Below the pieces are notes generated by a model. It had not been told where the DNA came from. It did not search any database and saw only the letters and a program-made list of their open reading frames with translations. This document shows, one piece after another, positions 55,200-64,000 of a DNA stretch of 64,000 nucleotides; the stretch's first letter is position 1, and every line of letters begins with the position of its first letter. Source of the DNA: Cytobacillus sp. IB215665 (GTDB lineage: Bacteria > Bacillota > Bacilli > Bacillales > SM2101); contig NZ_JAXBME010000007.1 in the NCBI RefSeq assembly GCF_033963835.1, positions 1-64,000 of the forward strand. Reading direction: 5' to 3'. The translations under genes were made by a program, and so were the position numbers.

Positions 55200-55868
55200 A
55201 TGCGTAAGATTGATCCTAAGTTAAGGGAACAAATGAGAAAAACATATGCACAAAAATTAATGAGCATCATTCGAGTTCAAGGATTTAATTCACTTAAAAT
55301 TCAAGATATAGCTGAGCATATGCAAATTAGCAAAGCGACACTTTACAATTATTTCTCTTCAAAAGAAGAAATATTAAATGAAATAACGAAAAACTATATT
55401 GAATATTTTAAGCAAGGCGAACAAACTATTGAAAATAATCAATTTACTTATATAGAACGTTTCCAAAAAGTTTTTGAGCAAGAAGTACTAACCGCTATAT
55501 ATATTTCTGAATTGTTTTTAGAAGAATTGAAAATTGGTTTTCCAAATTTATATGAAGAAATTATTTATGCTAGAAGAAAAAGAAAAACGACCATTAAATA
55601 TTTTTATGAACAAGGGATGAAAGAAGGAGTTTTTCATCCATTAAATCCTCAAATTCTGCTTATGCAAGATGAAGTTGCATTAAGAAAGTTACTAGAACCA
55701 ACCTATTTATTAGAAGAAGGCTTAACAACTAAACAGGCTTTATTAGATTATTACGAAGCAAAAAAAATACAAATCATCAAAAGTGAAACACTGCTATCTG
55801 CAAACGATGAAGTAATGACAGAGATTATTGAACATCTTTCTCGCAAATTAGCAACGTCATATTTATAA
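55200..55868 (+). CDS. TetR-family transcriptional regulator
   Basis: A 222-residue regulator with the HTH at about 24-50 (LKIQDIAEHMQISKATLYNYFSSKEEIL). The ligand domain is helical, with no recognised class. GGGGG upstream of ATG 55200 fixes the start. It is transcribed away from the SDR gene, the classic arrangement of a self-regulated repressor and its target. A hairpin terminator is shared with the convergent odhB. Confidence 0.93.
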   Translation: MRKIDPKLREQMRKTYAQKLMSIIRVQGFNSLKIQDIAEHMQISKATLYNYFSSKEEILNEITKNYIEYFKQGEQTIENNQFTYIERFQKVFEQEVLTAIYISELFLEELKIGFPNLYEEIIYARRKRKTTIKYFYEQGMKEGVFHPLNPQILLMQDEVALRKLLEPTYLLEEGLTTKQALLDYYEAKKIQIIKSETLLSANDEVMTEIIEHLSRKLATSYL

Positions 55869-55876
55869 TATTTTTC

Positions 55877-55903
55877 GGGTGAGATTAAATATTAATCTCA
55901 CCC
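55877..55903. terminator. hairpin between tetR and odhB
   Basis: GGGTGAGATTAA pairs with TTAATCTCACCC around a 3-base loop, a 12-bp stem, with TTT after on the plus strand. It separates two convergent genes. Confidence 0.7.
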
Positions 55904-55920
55904 TTTCCCATCATCATAAC

Positions 55921-57183
55921 TTATCCATCGAGTAATAATGATTCAGGGTCCTCTACCAGTTCTTTTACATGGACAAGGAATTGCACTGCTTCTCTGCCGT
56001 CAATGATTCTATGGTCATAAGAAAGAGCAATATACATCATTGGTCGAACTGCAATCGTATCATCTTCATCAATAACAATCGGTTTTTTTTGAATTTTATG
56101 CATCCCTAATATCCCTACTTGGGGTGCATTTAATATTGGAGTTGAAAATAATGAACCGAATACACCACCATTAGTAATCGTAAATGTACCACCTTGTAAA
56201 TCCTGAAGTGATAATTTCTTTTCTCTAGCTTTAGAGGCCAAATTCCTTATTCCTTTTTCAATGTCTGCAAAACTTAATTGGTTAGCATCACGGAGAACTG
56301 GAACAACTAAGCCCTCTTCTGCTGACACAGCAACCCCGATATCATAATATCGTTTTAATAAAATTTCGTTGTCTTGAATTTCAGCATTTAACATTGGAAA
56401 GGCTTTCAATGCACCTACAACTGCTTTCGTAAAAAAAGACATATATCCAAGGCGAACATCATATTTTTCTTCAAACCTTTGCTTTTTTCTATTACGCAAA
56501 CTCATAATTGCAGTCATATCTACTTCATTAAAAGTAGTCAACATCGCTGCTTGTTGTTGCGCTTGCACTAAATGGTGTGCAATTGTTTGACGGCGCCGTG
56601 ACATTGGAACCCGTTCAATTTGTTTAGTTTGATTAAGGTTAGTGAAAGGTGATTGAGCATTGTCAGTTACAGTTGATTTATCTTGCTTTTCTTCGATTGA
56701 AGTAGCATAGTTTATGACGTTTTCAGGTCTAATACGACCGAGCAAATCACTTGAATCAACTTTTTTTAGATCAATCCCTAATTCTCTAGCTTTTTTCCTA
56801 GCGGCTGGTGTCGCTATCGGACGCTCATTTTGTGAAGGCATTTTGTTCGTTTGCTCTCCCTCACGTACATCAATTTTCGGTTGATCATCCTGAACTGTTT
56901 CTTCGGTAGCAGCTTTAGAAAATGACTCGTTTGAAGTAAGAACTTCTCTGTTATCATTTACTTTCGCAATTACTTGATCTACAAAAACAACTTCACCTTG
57001 CTCAGCTAGAATATCCTCTAATACACCATCATATTCTGCATAAATTTCTATATTAATTTTGTCAGTTTCTAACTCAACTATCGCTTCACCTTCGGAAATG
57101 GAATCACCCTTATGCTTGAACCACTCAGAAATCGTACCTTCTGTAACAGATTCTGCGAGTTCCGGTACTTTAATTTCTTTCAT
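55921..57183 (-). CDS. odhB: dihydrolipoyllysine succinyltransferase, E2 of 2-oxoglutarate dehydrogenase
   Basis: A 420-residue E2 subunit. The lipoyl domain (1-80) has the lipoylated Lys in [10 protein letters not shown], the peripheral-subunit-binding domain is [15 protein letters not shown] (about 124-160), and the catalytic domain ends with [11 protein letters not shown], the HxxxDG acyltransferase motif. It passes succinyl groups to CoA in the TCA cycle. Its ATG overlaps the odhA stop by one base (TAATG) after GAGGAG, so translation is coupled. E3 is not in the window. Confidence 0.96.
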   Translation of the reverse strand: MKEIKVPELAESVTEGTISEWFKHKGDSISEGEAIVELETDKINIEIYAEYDGVLEDILAEQGEVVFVDQVIAKVNDNREVLTSNESFSKAATEETVQDDQPKIDVREGEQTNKMPSQNERPIATPAARKKARELGIDLKKVDSSDLLGRIRPENVINYATSIEEKQDKSTVTDNAQSPFTNLNQTKQIERVPMSRRRQTIAHHLVQAQQQAAMLTTFNEVDMTAIMSLRNRKKQRFEEKYDVRLGYMSFFTKAVVGALKAFPMLNAEIQDNEILLKRYYDIGVAVSAEEGLVVPVLRDANQLSFADIEKGIRNLASKAREKKLSLQDLQGGTFTITNGGVFGSLFSTPILNAPQVGILGMHKIQKKPIVIDEDDTIAVRPMMYIALSYDHRIIDGREAVQFLVHVKELVEDPESLLLDG

Positions 57184-60020
57184 TATGCCCACTCCTCTGT
57201 TATTTTCAGTGCTTGTTGTATAATTTGCTCCTGTTCCACCTTATGAATTACATGTTCTCCTGTTGCAGGACTTGAGTGATATGGTCGTCCTATATAATCA
57301 AATTTCACATGCTGTAAGGAAGGTTGTAACAATTTATAAATGAATTCCCAAGCCCCCATGTTCTTAGGCTCCTCCTGTACCCAAAAGACATCAGCTAAAT
57401 TTGGAAAGCGTTGTATTATTTGAATAATTTCCTCTTTTGGAAAAGGATATAATTGTTCTATACGCAATATATGAATATAACTTGATGCTTTCGTGGATCT
57501 CGTTTCCAACTCAGAAACTATATCTACTGCAATTTTTCCTGTGCAAAGAATAAGCCGTGTCACAGTCTCATGATCTTCTTCAACAAGCGGGTGTTCAATA
57601 ACTTCTTGAAATTGCTGATTAGTGAATTCCTCAATATATGACATTGCCTTTGTATGACGTAGTAAACTTTTCGGTGTCATTATAATTAGTGGACGAACCC
57701 CCCCATCACTTAACATAGCTGCTTGCCTTTTGAGAATGAGAAAATATTGTGCAGAGGAAGTTACATTAGCCACTGTCCAATTATTTTCTGCAGACAACGT
57801 TAAAAAACGTTCTAACCGAGCGCTTGAATGCTCTGGCCCTTGTCCCTCGTATCCATGTGGAAGTAGCATGACTAACCCTGACTTCTGTCCCCATTTAGCC
57901 CTTCCAGCTGATATGAACTGATCAATGATTACTTGAGCAGCATTCACGAAATCTCCAAATTGTGCCTCCCAAATTACCAATGTATCTGGAGCATAAACAC
58001 TGTATCCATACTCAAAACCTAGTACGGCCGCTTCAGACAATGGACTATTATATACCGCAAAAGATGCTTTGCTATTGTCCATGTTGTGTAAAGCAGAAAA
58101 TTTTCTATCAGTTTGAAAATCATTTATAACAATATGGCGGTGGGCAAATGTGCCCCTTTCAATATCTTGGCCTGTCATTCTTATCGGTGTACCATCAGAA
58201 ATAATTGATGCAAGCGCTAACGCTTCAGCTAACCCCCAATCAACTTTTCCTTGTTCTTTCAACGCTTCCTTTCGTCTCATCAGTATTTTTTTCAATTTCG
58301 GATATACATTTAAGTCTTCAGGCCATTCGACTAATGAAGTATTAATATCGAATAGTTCTTTTTCAGTTATTGGCGTTTTTTGCTCAGAAACGTTAGAAGA
58401 TAACCTTTCATTTAAGCTGGTCTTATCATTCGTATTTTCTTGTGTAGTTATTTGTTTATAACTTTCGGTTAATTTGTTATTCATAAATTGTCTATAATTA
58501 TTGTAACGCTCAACACTGAACTGTCCCTTCTCATATAGTTGCTCAGCATACTTTTCAGCTACTCGAGTGTGCTTATGAATCAAGTTATACGTTAAAGGCT
58601 GTGTTGCCATTGGATCATCTGTCTCATTATGGCCATAACGACGATAACCTACCAAATCTATGAGAAAATCTTTCTTAAATTTCTCCCTATATTGTGAAGC
58701 GAGGCGTACAGCTACTAAGCAAGCTTCCGGATCATCAGCATTTACATGTATGATGGGTATTTCAAAACCTTTGACTATATCGCTTGCATACAATGTAGAG
58801 CGAGAGTCAACAGGGCTTGTAGTAAATCCAATTTGATTATTTGCAATAATGTGTATCGTACCGCCTGTTTGATATCCTCTTAAACGGCTTAAATTTAAGG
58901 ATTCTGCTACTATCCCTTCTCCTGGAAAGGCAGCATCACCATGAATGAGAATACTTAATGCACTACTTTGGTTTTGTATCGGGAATCCTCGCTTTTGTCG
59001 ATTTTCTTGGGCTGCACGGGTAAACCCTTGGACAACAGGATTAACAAATTCTAAATGGCTAGGATTATTCGCAAGGTGTATTTTTGTGTGAATACTTTCT
59101 TGTTCGTGAATATCAAGGTCTGCACCTAAATGGTATTTAACATCACCCGTCCAACCGTAATTTATCCCTGTTGATCCTTCAGATGGGACAAGATGTTTAT
59201 TCGGTGCATGATGAAACTCAGAAAAGATTTTTTCATAAGGTTTTCTTAAAACATGTGCCAGCACATTTAATCTACCTCGATGTGCCATCCCTATCAACAT
59301 ATCTTTAGTCCCTGTTTTTGCATTTGCATAAATGATTTCATCTAACATTGGAACTAACATATCAAGCCCTTCAATTGAAAAGCGTTTTTGAGCTGCAAAT
59401 GTTTTGTGTAAAAACATTTCAAAGCTCTCAACTTCAATTAAACGCTCAAGAAGGCTTACCTTTTGCTCTTGTGGCAATTCTTCATATAAAGACTCAGCTT
59501 CAACTACTTTATATAGCCATGCTCTTTCTTCTAAGTCTTGTACGTGATTAAATTCGTATGATAATGAACTTGTATAGAGCTCTTTTAATTTTTCGATAGT
59601 TGAAAATCCGGTACGTATTGAGTGAGGTGCATGCTCCCATATAATATCGGCAGTCATATTGTTCAGATCATTTTCCGTTAATTGATACGTCTCTAAGTTT
59701 AGAAAGTTAGGTGAAGAAGCATTTTCATTTAAATGCTGATGGAGCGGGTTAATTTTTGCATACAAATGTCCCTTTGTTCGGATCATTGTTATAAGTTGGA
59801 TTGCCGAAGCAACTTTTGATAATTGGTCTGATTGGTTGTTTTGAGATTCACAATGCTTAGGAGTCGAAAAAGTAGGCGGTCCCCACTTAGCAAATAATTG
59901 TTTAATACTATCATCCACTTGATTAGGGTTAATACAATATAACTCATATTGCTCTTGAACATACGCAATGTTTGGTCCAGAAAACGATTGCCATTGAAAG
60001 CCATGTTTTCTGTTTGTCAT
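57183..60020 (-). CDS. odhA: 2-oxoglutarate dehydrogenase E1 component
   Basis: A 945-residue thiamine-diphosphate enzyme, full length for the SucA/OdhA family. [14 protein letters not shown] and [14 protein letters not shown] carry the THDP and substrate residues; [10 protein letters not shown] and [18 protein letters not shown] follow in the second half. It decarboxylates 2-oxoglutarate and hands the succinyl group to OdhB. It is in the usual odhA-odhB operon. GGAGGG before the ATG. A full MITE copy lies 285 bp upstream, so the promoter must lie between. Confidence 0.97.
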   Translation of the reverse strand: MTNRKHGFQWQSFSGPNIAYVQEQYELYCINPNQVDDSIKQLFAKWGPPTFSTPKHCESQNNQSDQLSKVASAIQLITMIRTKGHLYAKINPLHQHLNENASSPNFLNLETYQLTENDLNNMTADIIWEHAPHSIRTGFSTIEKLKELYTSSLSYEFNHVQDLEERAWLYKVVEAESLYEELPQEQKVSLLERLIEVESFEMFLHKTFAAQKRFSIEGLDMLVPMLDEIIYANAKTGTKDMLIGMAHRGRLNVLAHVLRKPYEKIFSEFHHAPNKHLVPSEGSTGINYGWTGDVKYHLGADLDIHEQESIHTKIHLANNPSHLEFVNPVVQGFTRAAQENRQKRGFPIQNQSSALSILIHGDAAFPGEGIVAESLNLSRLRGYQTGGTIHIIANNQIGFTTSPVDSRSTLYASDIVKGFEIPIIHVNADDPEACLVAVRLASQYREKFKKDFLIDLVGYRRYGHNETDDPMATQPLTYNLIHKHTRVAEKYAEQLYEKGQFSVERYNNYRQFMNNKLTESYKQITTQENTNDKTSLNERLSSNVSEQKTPITEKELFDINTSLVEWPEDLNVYPKLKKILMRRKEALKEQGKVDWGLAEALALASIISDGTPIRMTGQDIERGTFAHRHIVINDFQTDRKFSALHNMDNSKASFAVYNSPLSEAAVLGFEYGYSVYAPDTLVIWEAQFGDFVNAAQVIIDQFISAGRAKWGQKSGLVMLLPHGYEGQGPEHSSARLERFLTLSAENNWTVANVTSSAQYFLILKRQAAMLSDGGVRPLIIMTPKSLLRHTKAMSYIEEFTNQQFQEVIEHPLVEEDHETVTRLILCTGKIAVDIVSELETRSTKASSYIHILRIEQLYPFPKEEIIQIIQRFPNLADVFWVQEEPKNMGAWEFIYKLLQPSLQHVKFDYIGRPYHSSPATGEHVIHKVEQEQIIQQALKITEEWA

Positions 60021-60304
60021 GTTAGTTACCCTCCCATTAATATGAACGAATATGATGTAACTATAAGAAGTGTTGTATGATATTTAATTGAATTTAGTTC
60101 TCAATTAAAAAATAACAGAAACGCACACATATTACAAAAATAATGCTTAAAACAATAACTAATGTTAACAATCCTCTTCTCGTAAGCTTCATTATTATTT
60201 TTACTATTATCATACGGGGTTATGCCTTAGTTTGATAAGCGACAGCCATTTTGACATAACCTTATTTTTATCATTAAATTTAATTAGTATTAATTATTAA
60301 TAAA

Positions 60305-60455
60305 GGCTGTTTTTCCATTAATTGTTGCTTACCTAATAGACGAATATAACAAACGTTCGAGGCATCTATTTTTCTCTAAAGACTACAAAAATCATATAAT
60401 ACACTACATTCTTCTCAAATTTAACTAAAAAACGGCAAAATTCACGAAAAGAGCT
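60305..60455 (+). mobile_element. MITE-like element with near-perfect 8-bp target duplication
   Basis: A 151-bp copy from GGCTGTTTTTCCATTAATTG to CACGAAAAGAGCT, flanked by TTAATAAA (60297-60304) and TTAATAAG (60456-60463). Core GTTCGAGGCATCTATTTTTC. It lies upstream of odhA, between it and proI. Confidence 0.75.
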
Positions 60456-60469
60456 TTAATAAGACAGTA

Positions 60470-60520
60470 AAAGATACCTCATTATAGTCAGATGATTGGC
60501 TGTCGAGGTATCTTTCTTTT
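60470..60520 (-). terminator. intrinsic terminator of proI
   Basis: AAAGATACCTC pairs with GAGGTATCTTT over a 24-base loop. T- and A-runs occur on both sides, so it may work in both directions. It lies 70 bp after the proI stop. Confidence 0.7.
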
Positions 60521-60589
60521 AGGCTTTTTATTGTACTTTTTTGTTAATATTACTCAGTAAAACGAGGTCACGTACCGAGGAATAGTTAT

Positions 60590-61396
60590 TTATTTACCTG
60601 CCAGTTGTTGTGCCTTCTTTTGTGTTGCGATAACCGCTTGCTCAATAATATTTGTAAATTGATTTTGATCTAACACTTCTATTCCTGCTGCTGTAGAACC
60701 TCCAGGTGATGTCACTTGATCACGTAGTTCGTCGGGAGCATGTCCTTCCTTCAACATAGCAGCTGATCCATATATCATCTGCGTAACGAGCTTGCGTGCT
60801 TGGGCTTTTGTAACACCGTATTCTAACGCCGACTGTTCTAACGCCTCAGCAAAACGATATAAAAACGCTGGTGCACTTCCAGTAATAGCAGTTAAATCAT
60901 GTATTTGTTGCTCTGTACATAGTTCTGCATCACCTATTCCAGTTAATACTAGCTCTAACTCTTGGCGATGCTTCTCCTTAACAGCTTTGCCAAAAGTGTA
61001 TAAAGACATAGATTGAGAAATGTTTGCAGCAGTGTTTGGCATAATCCAAGCAACTGGCGTCTCCTCAGGCAGAATATTTTCTAGTAGCTGTATGCCTATT
61101 CCACCTGCTATAGTGACAACTAATTGTCCTTTAATCCATAAAGACAAATCTTCTAGTATCTCTTTGTGCGCTTCAGGAGGCATAGCCAAAATAATGATAT
61201 CTACATGGGCGACCTCATCCTGCCATTTTGTTGATGTTGTGACACCATATTTTTCCTTCAAATCAAATAATCTTTGTTCATCCGTTCGATTCGTAACAAT
61301 AATTTCATCAATATACTCTTGTTTGTATGTTAGTAAACCAGAAAAAATGGCCTCGGCCATTCTGCCTGCACCGATAAATAAGATCTTTTTTTTCAT
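60590..61396 (-). CDS. proI: pyrroline-5-carboxylate reductase
   Basis: A 268-residue P5C reductase (last step of proline synthesis, NAD(P)H-dependent). The Rossmann loop is FIGAGRMAEA, and the C-terminal dimer domain has the family signature from ITGSAPAFLYRFAEAL to VTSPGGSTAAGIEVL. GGAGTGG before ATG 61396 rejects 15 upstream codons. Bacilli carry several paralogues (proG, proH, proI, comER); length and motifs fit the ProI/ProC type best, but the exact paralogue is not certain. Confidence 0.9.
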   Translation of the reverse strand: MKKKILFIGAGRMAEAIFSGLLTYKQEYIDEIIVTNRTDEQRLFDLKEKYGVTTSTKWQDEVAHVDIIILAMPPEAHKEILEDLSLWIKGQLVVTIAGGIGIQLLENILPEETPVAWIMPNTAANISQSMSLYTFGKAVKEKHRQELELVLTGIGDAELCTEQQIHDLTAITGSAPAFLYRFAEALEQSALEYGVTKAQARKLVTQMIYGSAAMLKEGHAPDELRDQVTSPGGSTAAGIEVLDQNQFTNIIEQAVIATQKKAQQLAGK

Positions 61397-61751
61397 TAAA
61401 TGTTCCACTCCATTAATAGATATATTTGTTGATCTAATCAATATTTCTTATTTTCATATGTGTTTCTTGATCATTAACTACCACAATAAACGATTATAAC
61501 GTAGTCACTATTAATAATGAAGTATTTAATTATATTGTCGATAAACCTTGATGGACTTTGCTTGCTTAAGATCTGTAATAGTATTTATTTTCAACGTGAA
61601 AACTATTTAAGTCCTCAAAACAAAATAAAGGAGTACTCTTCTTTTTATAAGAGTACTACCTTAAAAGCCATATAGGCGATCAACCTATTCAAGTTTTACA
61701 CTATTGAAACATCCAACTCCTTGAATGAAAGGTGCTGTTCACTTGTATACT

Positions 61752-61871
61752 CTAATAAGGGCGTACCACAACTCCAAGTACAATGATCAACAGTATGAAT
61801 AATACTACAATAAACGCAAATCCACCAAAAGGTCCATGCCCACCATATCCATAACCACCATAACCATACAT
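61752..61871 (-). CDS. YjcZ-family small sporulation protein
   Basis: A 39-residue gene too short for usual detection. The protein begins MYGYGGYGYGGHGPFGG and ends with one hydrophobic span FAFIVVLFILLIIVLGV, the exact layout of YjcZ-type Bacillus sporulation proteins. GAAAGGAGG before the ATG is strong. Such peptides are membrane-associated and made during sporulation; what they do is unknown. Confidence 0.92.
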   Translation of the reverse strand: MYGYGGYGYGGHGPFGGFAFIVVLFILLIIVLGVVVRPY

Positions 61872-62156
61872 ATTACCATTCCTCCTTTCTAGTTATATTT
61901 TCAGTTTATGTGTATAAAAAAAAACTGACTGTACGAATGCACATGATGAAAACACCCAATTTATGATCATCTTTTATTATTTTTCAAATAGCTTGTTGTT
62001 TTCGAACTTAGAAACAATCACTGATTCAATTTGATTTGAGCCACCTTTGTTACTTACAGTTGACATCAAACAATACCATTCCTTACATATATATTTATAC
62101 AACAAAATTCCTTGTTTTTTTCTGCTTGTGTGTAGCTTATTGTTTTTCTTAACAAA
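61872..62156. other. intergenic region
   Basis: No gene. AT-rich DNA between the yjcZ-like gene and the MITE copy at 62157. Confidence 0.45.
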
Positions 62157-62315
62157 AGCTATTATCAGATTAATTGTTGCTTTTAGTAATAATGACTAAA
62201 TACAAATGAACCTAACGCTCGGAGCATCTTTGTTCACTAAAGACTATGAAAGTCATATAAACAATTCAGTCACTCAAATGCAAGTGAAAAAACAACATAG
62301 TTTTCGAAATGATTC
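62157..62315 (+). mobile_element. MITE-like element, diverged copy
   Basis: About 159 bp with left end AGCTATTATCAGATTAATTG, core GCTCGGAGCATCTTTGTTC and right end TTTTCGAAATGATTC. Ends are diverged and no target duplication is seen, so it is an old copy, placed about 95 bp before the lipase promoter. Confidence 0.6.
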
Positions 62316-62409
62316 TTACTTATGAACTTTTAGGAGAATAAATGCTGAAACAAAATAAGACTTTTTACTTAGCCTATAACTTACAATACTTGTGAAAATA
62401 CTATCAATC

Positions 62410-62438
62410 TTGATAAATACACTGAATATTTGTAATAT
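62410..62438 (+). promoter_or_regulatory. candidate sigma-A promoter of the lipase gene
   Basis: TTGATA (62410-62415) and TAATAT (62433-62438) with exact 17-bp spacing, 60 bp before the start codon. Confidence 0.6.
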
Positions 62439-62498
62439 TACAATTAACTATATGCATTTACTATATAGTAGAAAATATGAATAAAAGGAGTTGGATAA

Positions 62499-64000
62499 AT
62501 GAAAATCCGTACTTATCTATTAATCGTGCTATTAACTGTGATGCTAGTATTTCCACCTAGCATTGTAAAAGGTGCTATTGTAACAGATGCTATTCCAAAA
62601 CCAATTAATGTAACCGACACACCTGGAACTTGGTACTTAGGGGCATTGCCCGACAATGTGAATATGAACAAATCTCCTCTCGTATTCGTCCAAGGTTTAC
62701 ACGGAAACGCTAAGGATTGGTGGGAAGAAACAGTTTATTACGGTGAAAACGATATGTACAATTACGCATATGCTAATGGCTATCGAACAGCTTTTGTACA
62801 ACTTGAGGATGCAACTGGTGGTGATGCTGCGGATATGTGGCATAATGGTCAAATGCTAGCATCGATGTTAGAGGAAATTTACGACTATTTTGGAGAGCAA
62901 GTTACTATTATCGCTCATAGTAAGGGAGGGGTCGATACACAAACAGCGCTCGTCCATTTTGAAGCATGGCCATACGTAAACGATGTCATTACATTATCTT
63001 CTCCACACTATGGTTCTCCTTTAGCTGATTTGGCATATAGTTCTTGGGCAAATTGGTTAGCAGACTTGATTGGCAGAACTGATGAAGGAACATTTGTAAT
63101 GCAAACAGGAGAAATGGAGAAATTTCGTCTAATTACTGATGAAAATGAAAGCGCATACAATAATAACTATTATACTGCTTCTGGCACTGGATGGGGGCCT
63201 CTCTTCTCAGCTCTTTGGTTTGGTGGTGCGTATTTAGGCGGTGATAACGACGGTCTTGTTCCTGTATGGAGTTCAAGGCTACCGTATGGCACTCACTTTT
63301 TTAGTGGAGGAGACGACATAGATCACGATAATATTCGAATGGGCAACAGCTCCTTTGATAGAATCGCAACTTTGTTAAATGATACATCTACTCACACATC
63401 TGCAAATTGGTTCACAGCTGCTTCATCTGACTCACAATATGTACCTGAACAATTATTACGCGGCGGTAGTTTATCTACTAATCACCTAGTAGAAGAACTT
63501 ATCCCTGTAGAATCCGATAATAATAGAGTTGTATTTCAAATATTAACAGCTAGCGAAGATGTGAATGTAAAGCTTATATCTCCGAAAGGAAAAGAGTATA
63601 CAAAAAAATCAAAGCAGTACATTCAATCTGAGGGAGAGAATTACTTTAAAAACACTTATATTCAAACATTTACTATAGACCAACCTGGTGCTGGAGAATG
63701 GCAAATAGATCTAAATAGTAGCAACGAAGATGCGTATTTTATAGTTACAAATTTTCAAGGGTCAAATGCACTTAACATAGACTGGGGAGAGCTTGAAAAA
63801 GAGGCAAAAGATAAAAATAAAGATAAGAAAGGTAAAAAATTGAAGATTGATAAGAAAGTGAAGAAAAATAAATCTAAGCAAAAAATCCCTGGAGATATTT
63901 CTAATGAAATCCTTGATATAATCCAAGCTGATACGTACAATGTAACCTATGAAATTGTTGGAACAACCGAGAGTGGTGAAACGTTTTACCGAACTGCTGT
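62499..64000 (+). CDS. secreted lipase/esterase (alpha/beta hydrolase), cut by window end
   Basis: The first 500 residues are visible and the frame remains open at the edge. A signal peptide (MKIRTYLLIVLLTVMLVF, cleavage near VKGA) shows export. FVQGLHGNAKDWW is the oxyanion region and IIAHSKGGVD the nucleophile elbow with Ala-x-Ser-x-Gly, the form used by Bacillus lipases. NDGLVPVWSS likely supplies the acid and a later His (DIDHDN or TSTHTS) completes the triad. From about residue 330 a C-terminal extension with beta-rich segments and a Lys-rich stretch (KDKNKDKKGKK near 430) follows, perhaps wall-binding. AAAAGGAG before ATG 62499 is strong. Confidence 0.88.
   Translation, partial: MKIRTYLLIVLLTVMLVFPPSIVKGAIVTDAIPKPINVTDTPGTWYLGALPDNVNMNKSPLVFVQGLHGNAKDWWEETVYYGENDMYNYAYANGYRTAFVQLEDATGGDAADMWHNGQMLASMLEEIYDYFGEQVTIIAHSKGGVDTQTALVHFEAWPYVNDVITLSSPHYGSPLADLAYSSWANWLADLIGRTDEGTFVMQTGEMEKFRLITDENESAYNNNYYTASGTGWGPLFSALWFGGAYLGGDNDGLVPVWSSRLPYGTHFFSGGDDIDHDNIRMGNSSFDRIATLLNDTSTHTSANWFTAASSDSQYVPEQLLRGGSLSTNHLVEELIPVESDNNRVVFQILTASEDVNVKLISPKGKEYTKKSKQYIQSEGENYFKNTYIQTFTIDQPGAGEWQIDLNSSNEDAYFIVTNFQGSNALNIDWGELEKEAKDKNKDKKGKKLKIDKKVKKNKSKQKIPGDISNEILDIIQADTYNVTYEIVGTTESGETFYRTA

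Noticed and set aside
1-64000. tRNA, rRNA or intact transposase genes
   Set aside because: I saw no cloverleaf-like GTTCGANNC block in a tRNA-sized setting, no rRNA-like conserved stretch, and no DDE or HUH transposase frame.

Overview
The window reads as chromosomal DNA of an AT-rich, spore-forming Bacillaceae bacterium. Supporting signs are strong Shine-Dalgarno sites (GGAGG or GGGGG) before almost every gene, frequent GTG and TTG starts, a CotA-type spore laccase, a YjcZ-type small sporulation protein, a natKR/natAB sodium-efflux locus, an Amj-type lipid II flippase and a class I preQ1 riboswitch ahead of queCDEF. I found no rRNA or tRNA gene, no CRISPR array and no intact transposase.

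Left part (1-20 kb). A decayed tyrosine recombinase lies at the left edge. An ECF sigma factor with a membrane partner (1.3-2.4 kb) follows, then a leftward cluster of HTH regulator, small membrane protein and ABC exporter (5.1-2.9 kb), a lipoprotein with a zinc-protease-like motif, and the leftward queuosine precursor operon queC-queD-queE-queF (10.6-8.2 kb) under a preQ1 riboswitch. Next come a DUF5692-like membrane protein, the two-component pair natK/natR divergent from natA/natB with a clear direct-repeat operator between them, and a second ABC pair.

Middle (20-41 kb). This part carries two ferritin-like proteins, a short-chain dehydrogenase, an SGNH hydrolase, a TetR regulator, a CPBP protease, an EcsC-like protein, a GNAT acetyltransferase, a membrane protein with a very recent 330-bp internal tandem duplication, a nitrilase-family hydrolase and a KinB-like histidine kinase. 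Then comes a leftward catabolic cluster (36.9-31.5 kb): carotenoid/stilbene-type non-heme iron oxygenase, SCPx-type thiolase, second thiolase and acyl-CoA dehydrogenase. It looks like a pathway that cleaves a conjugated isoprenoid or stilbene-like substrate and passes the fragment to beta-oxidation. A broken S51 peptidase, a methyltransferase, a GyrI-like protein and an APH-type kinase follow.

Right part (41-64 kb). A second ECF sigma/anti-sigma pair, a short-chain dehydrogenase, cotA, an AraC regulator convergent with an MFS transporter, amj, a glutaminyl-tRNA synthetase (uncommon in Bacilli), a divergent TetR/SDR pair with elaborate inverted repeats between them, odhA-odhB of the 2-oxoglutarate dehydrogenase complex, proI, a yjcZ-like gene and the start of a secreted lipase cut off by the window edge.

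The most notable non-coding feature is a family of about 133-167 bp dispersed elements with GGCTnTTTTCG ends. There are at least eight near-complete copies and several fragments; three copies are flanked by 8-bp direct repeats. It is a MITE-like family that generates spurious ORFs, abuts a gene remnant and interrupts the spacing inside the catabolic cluster.
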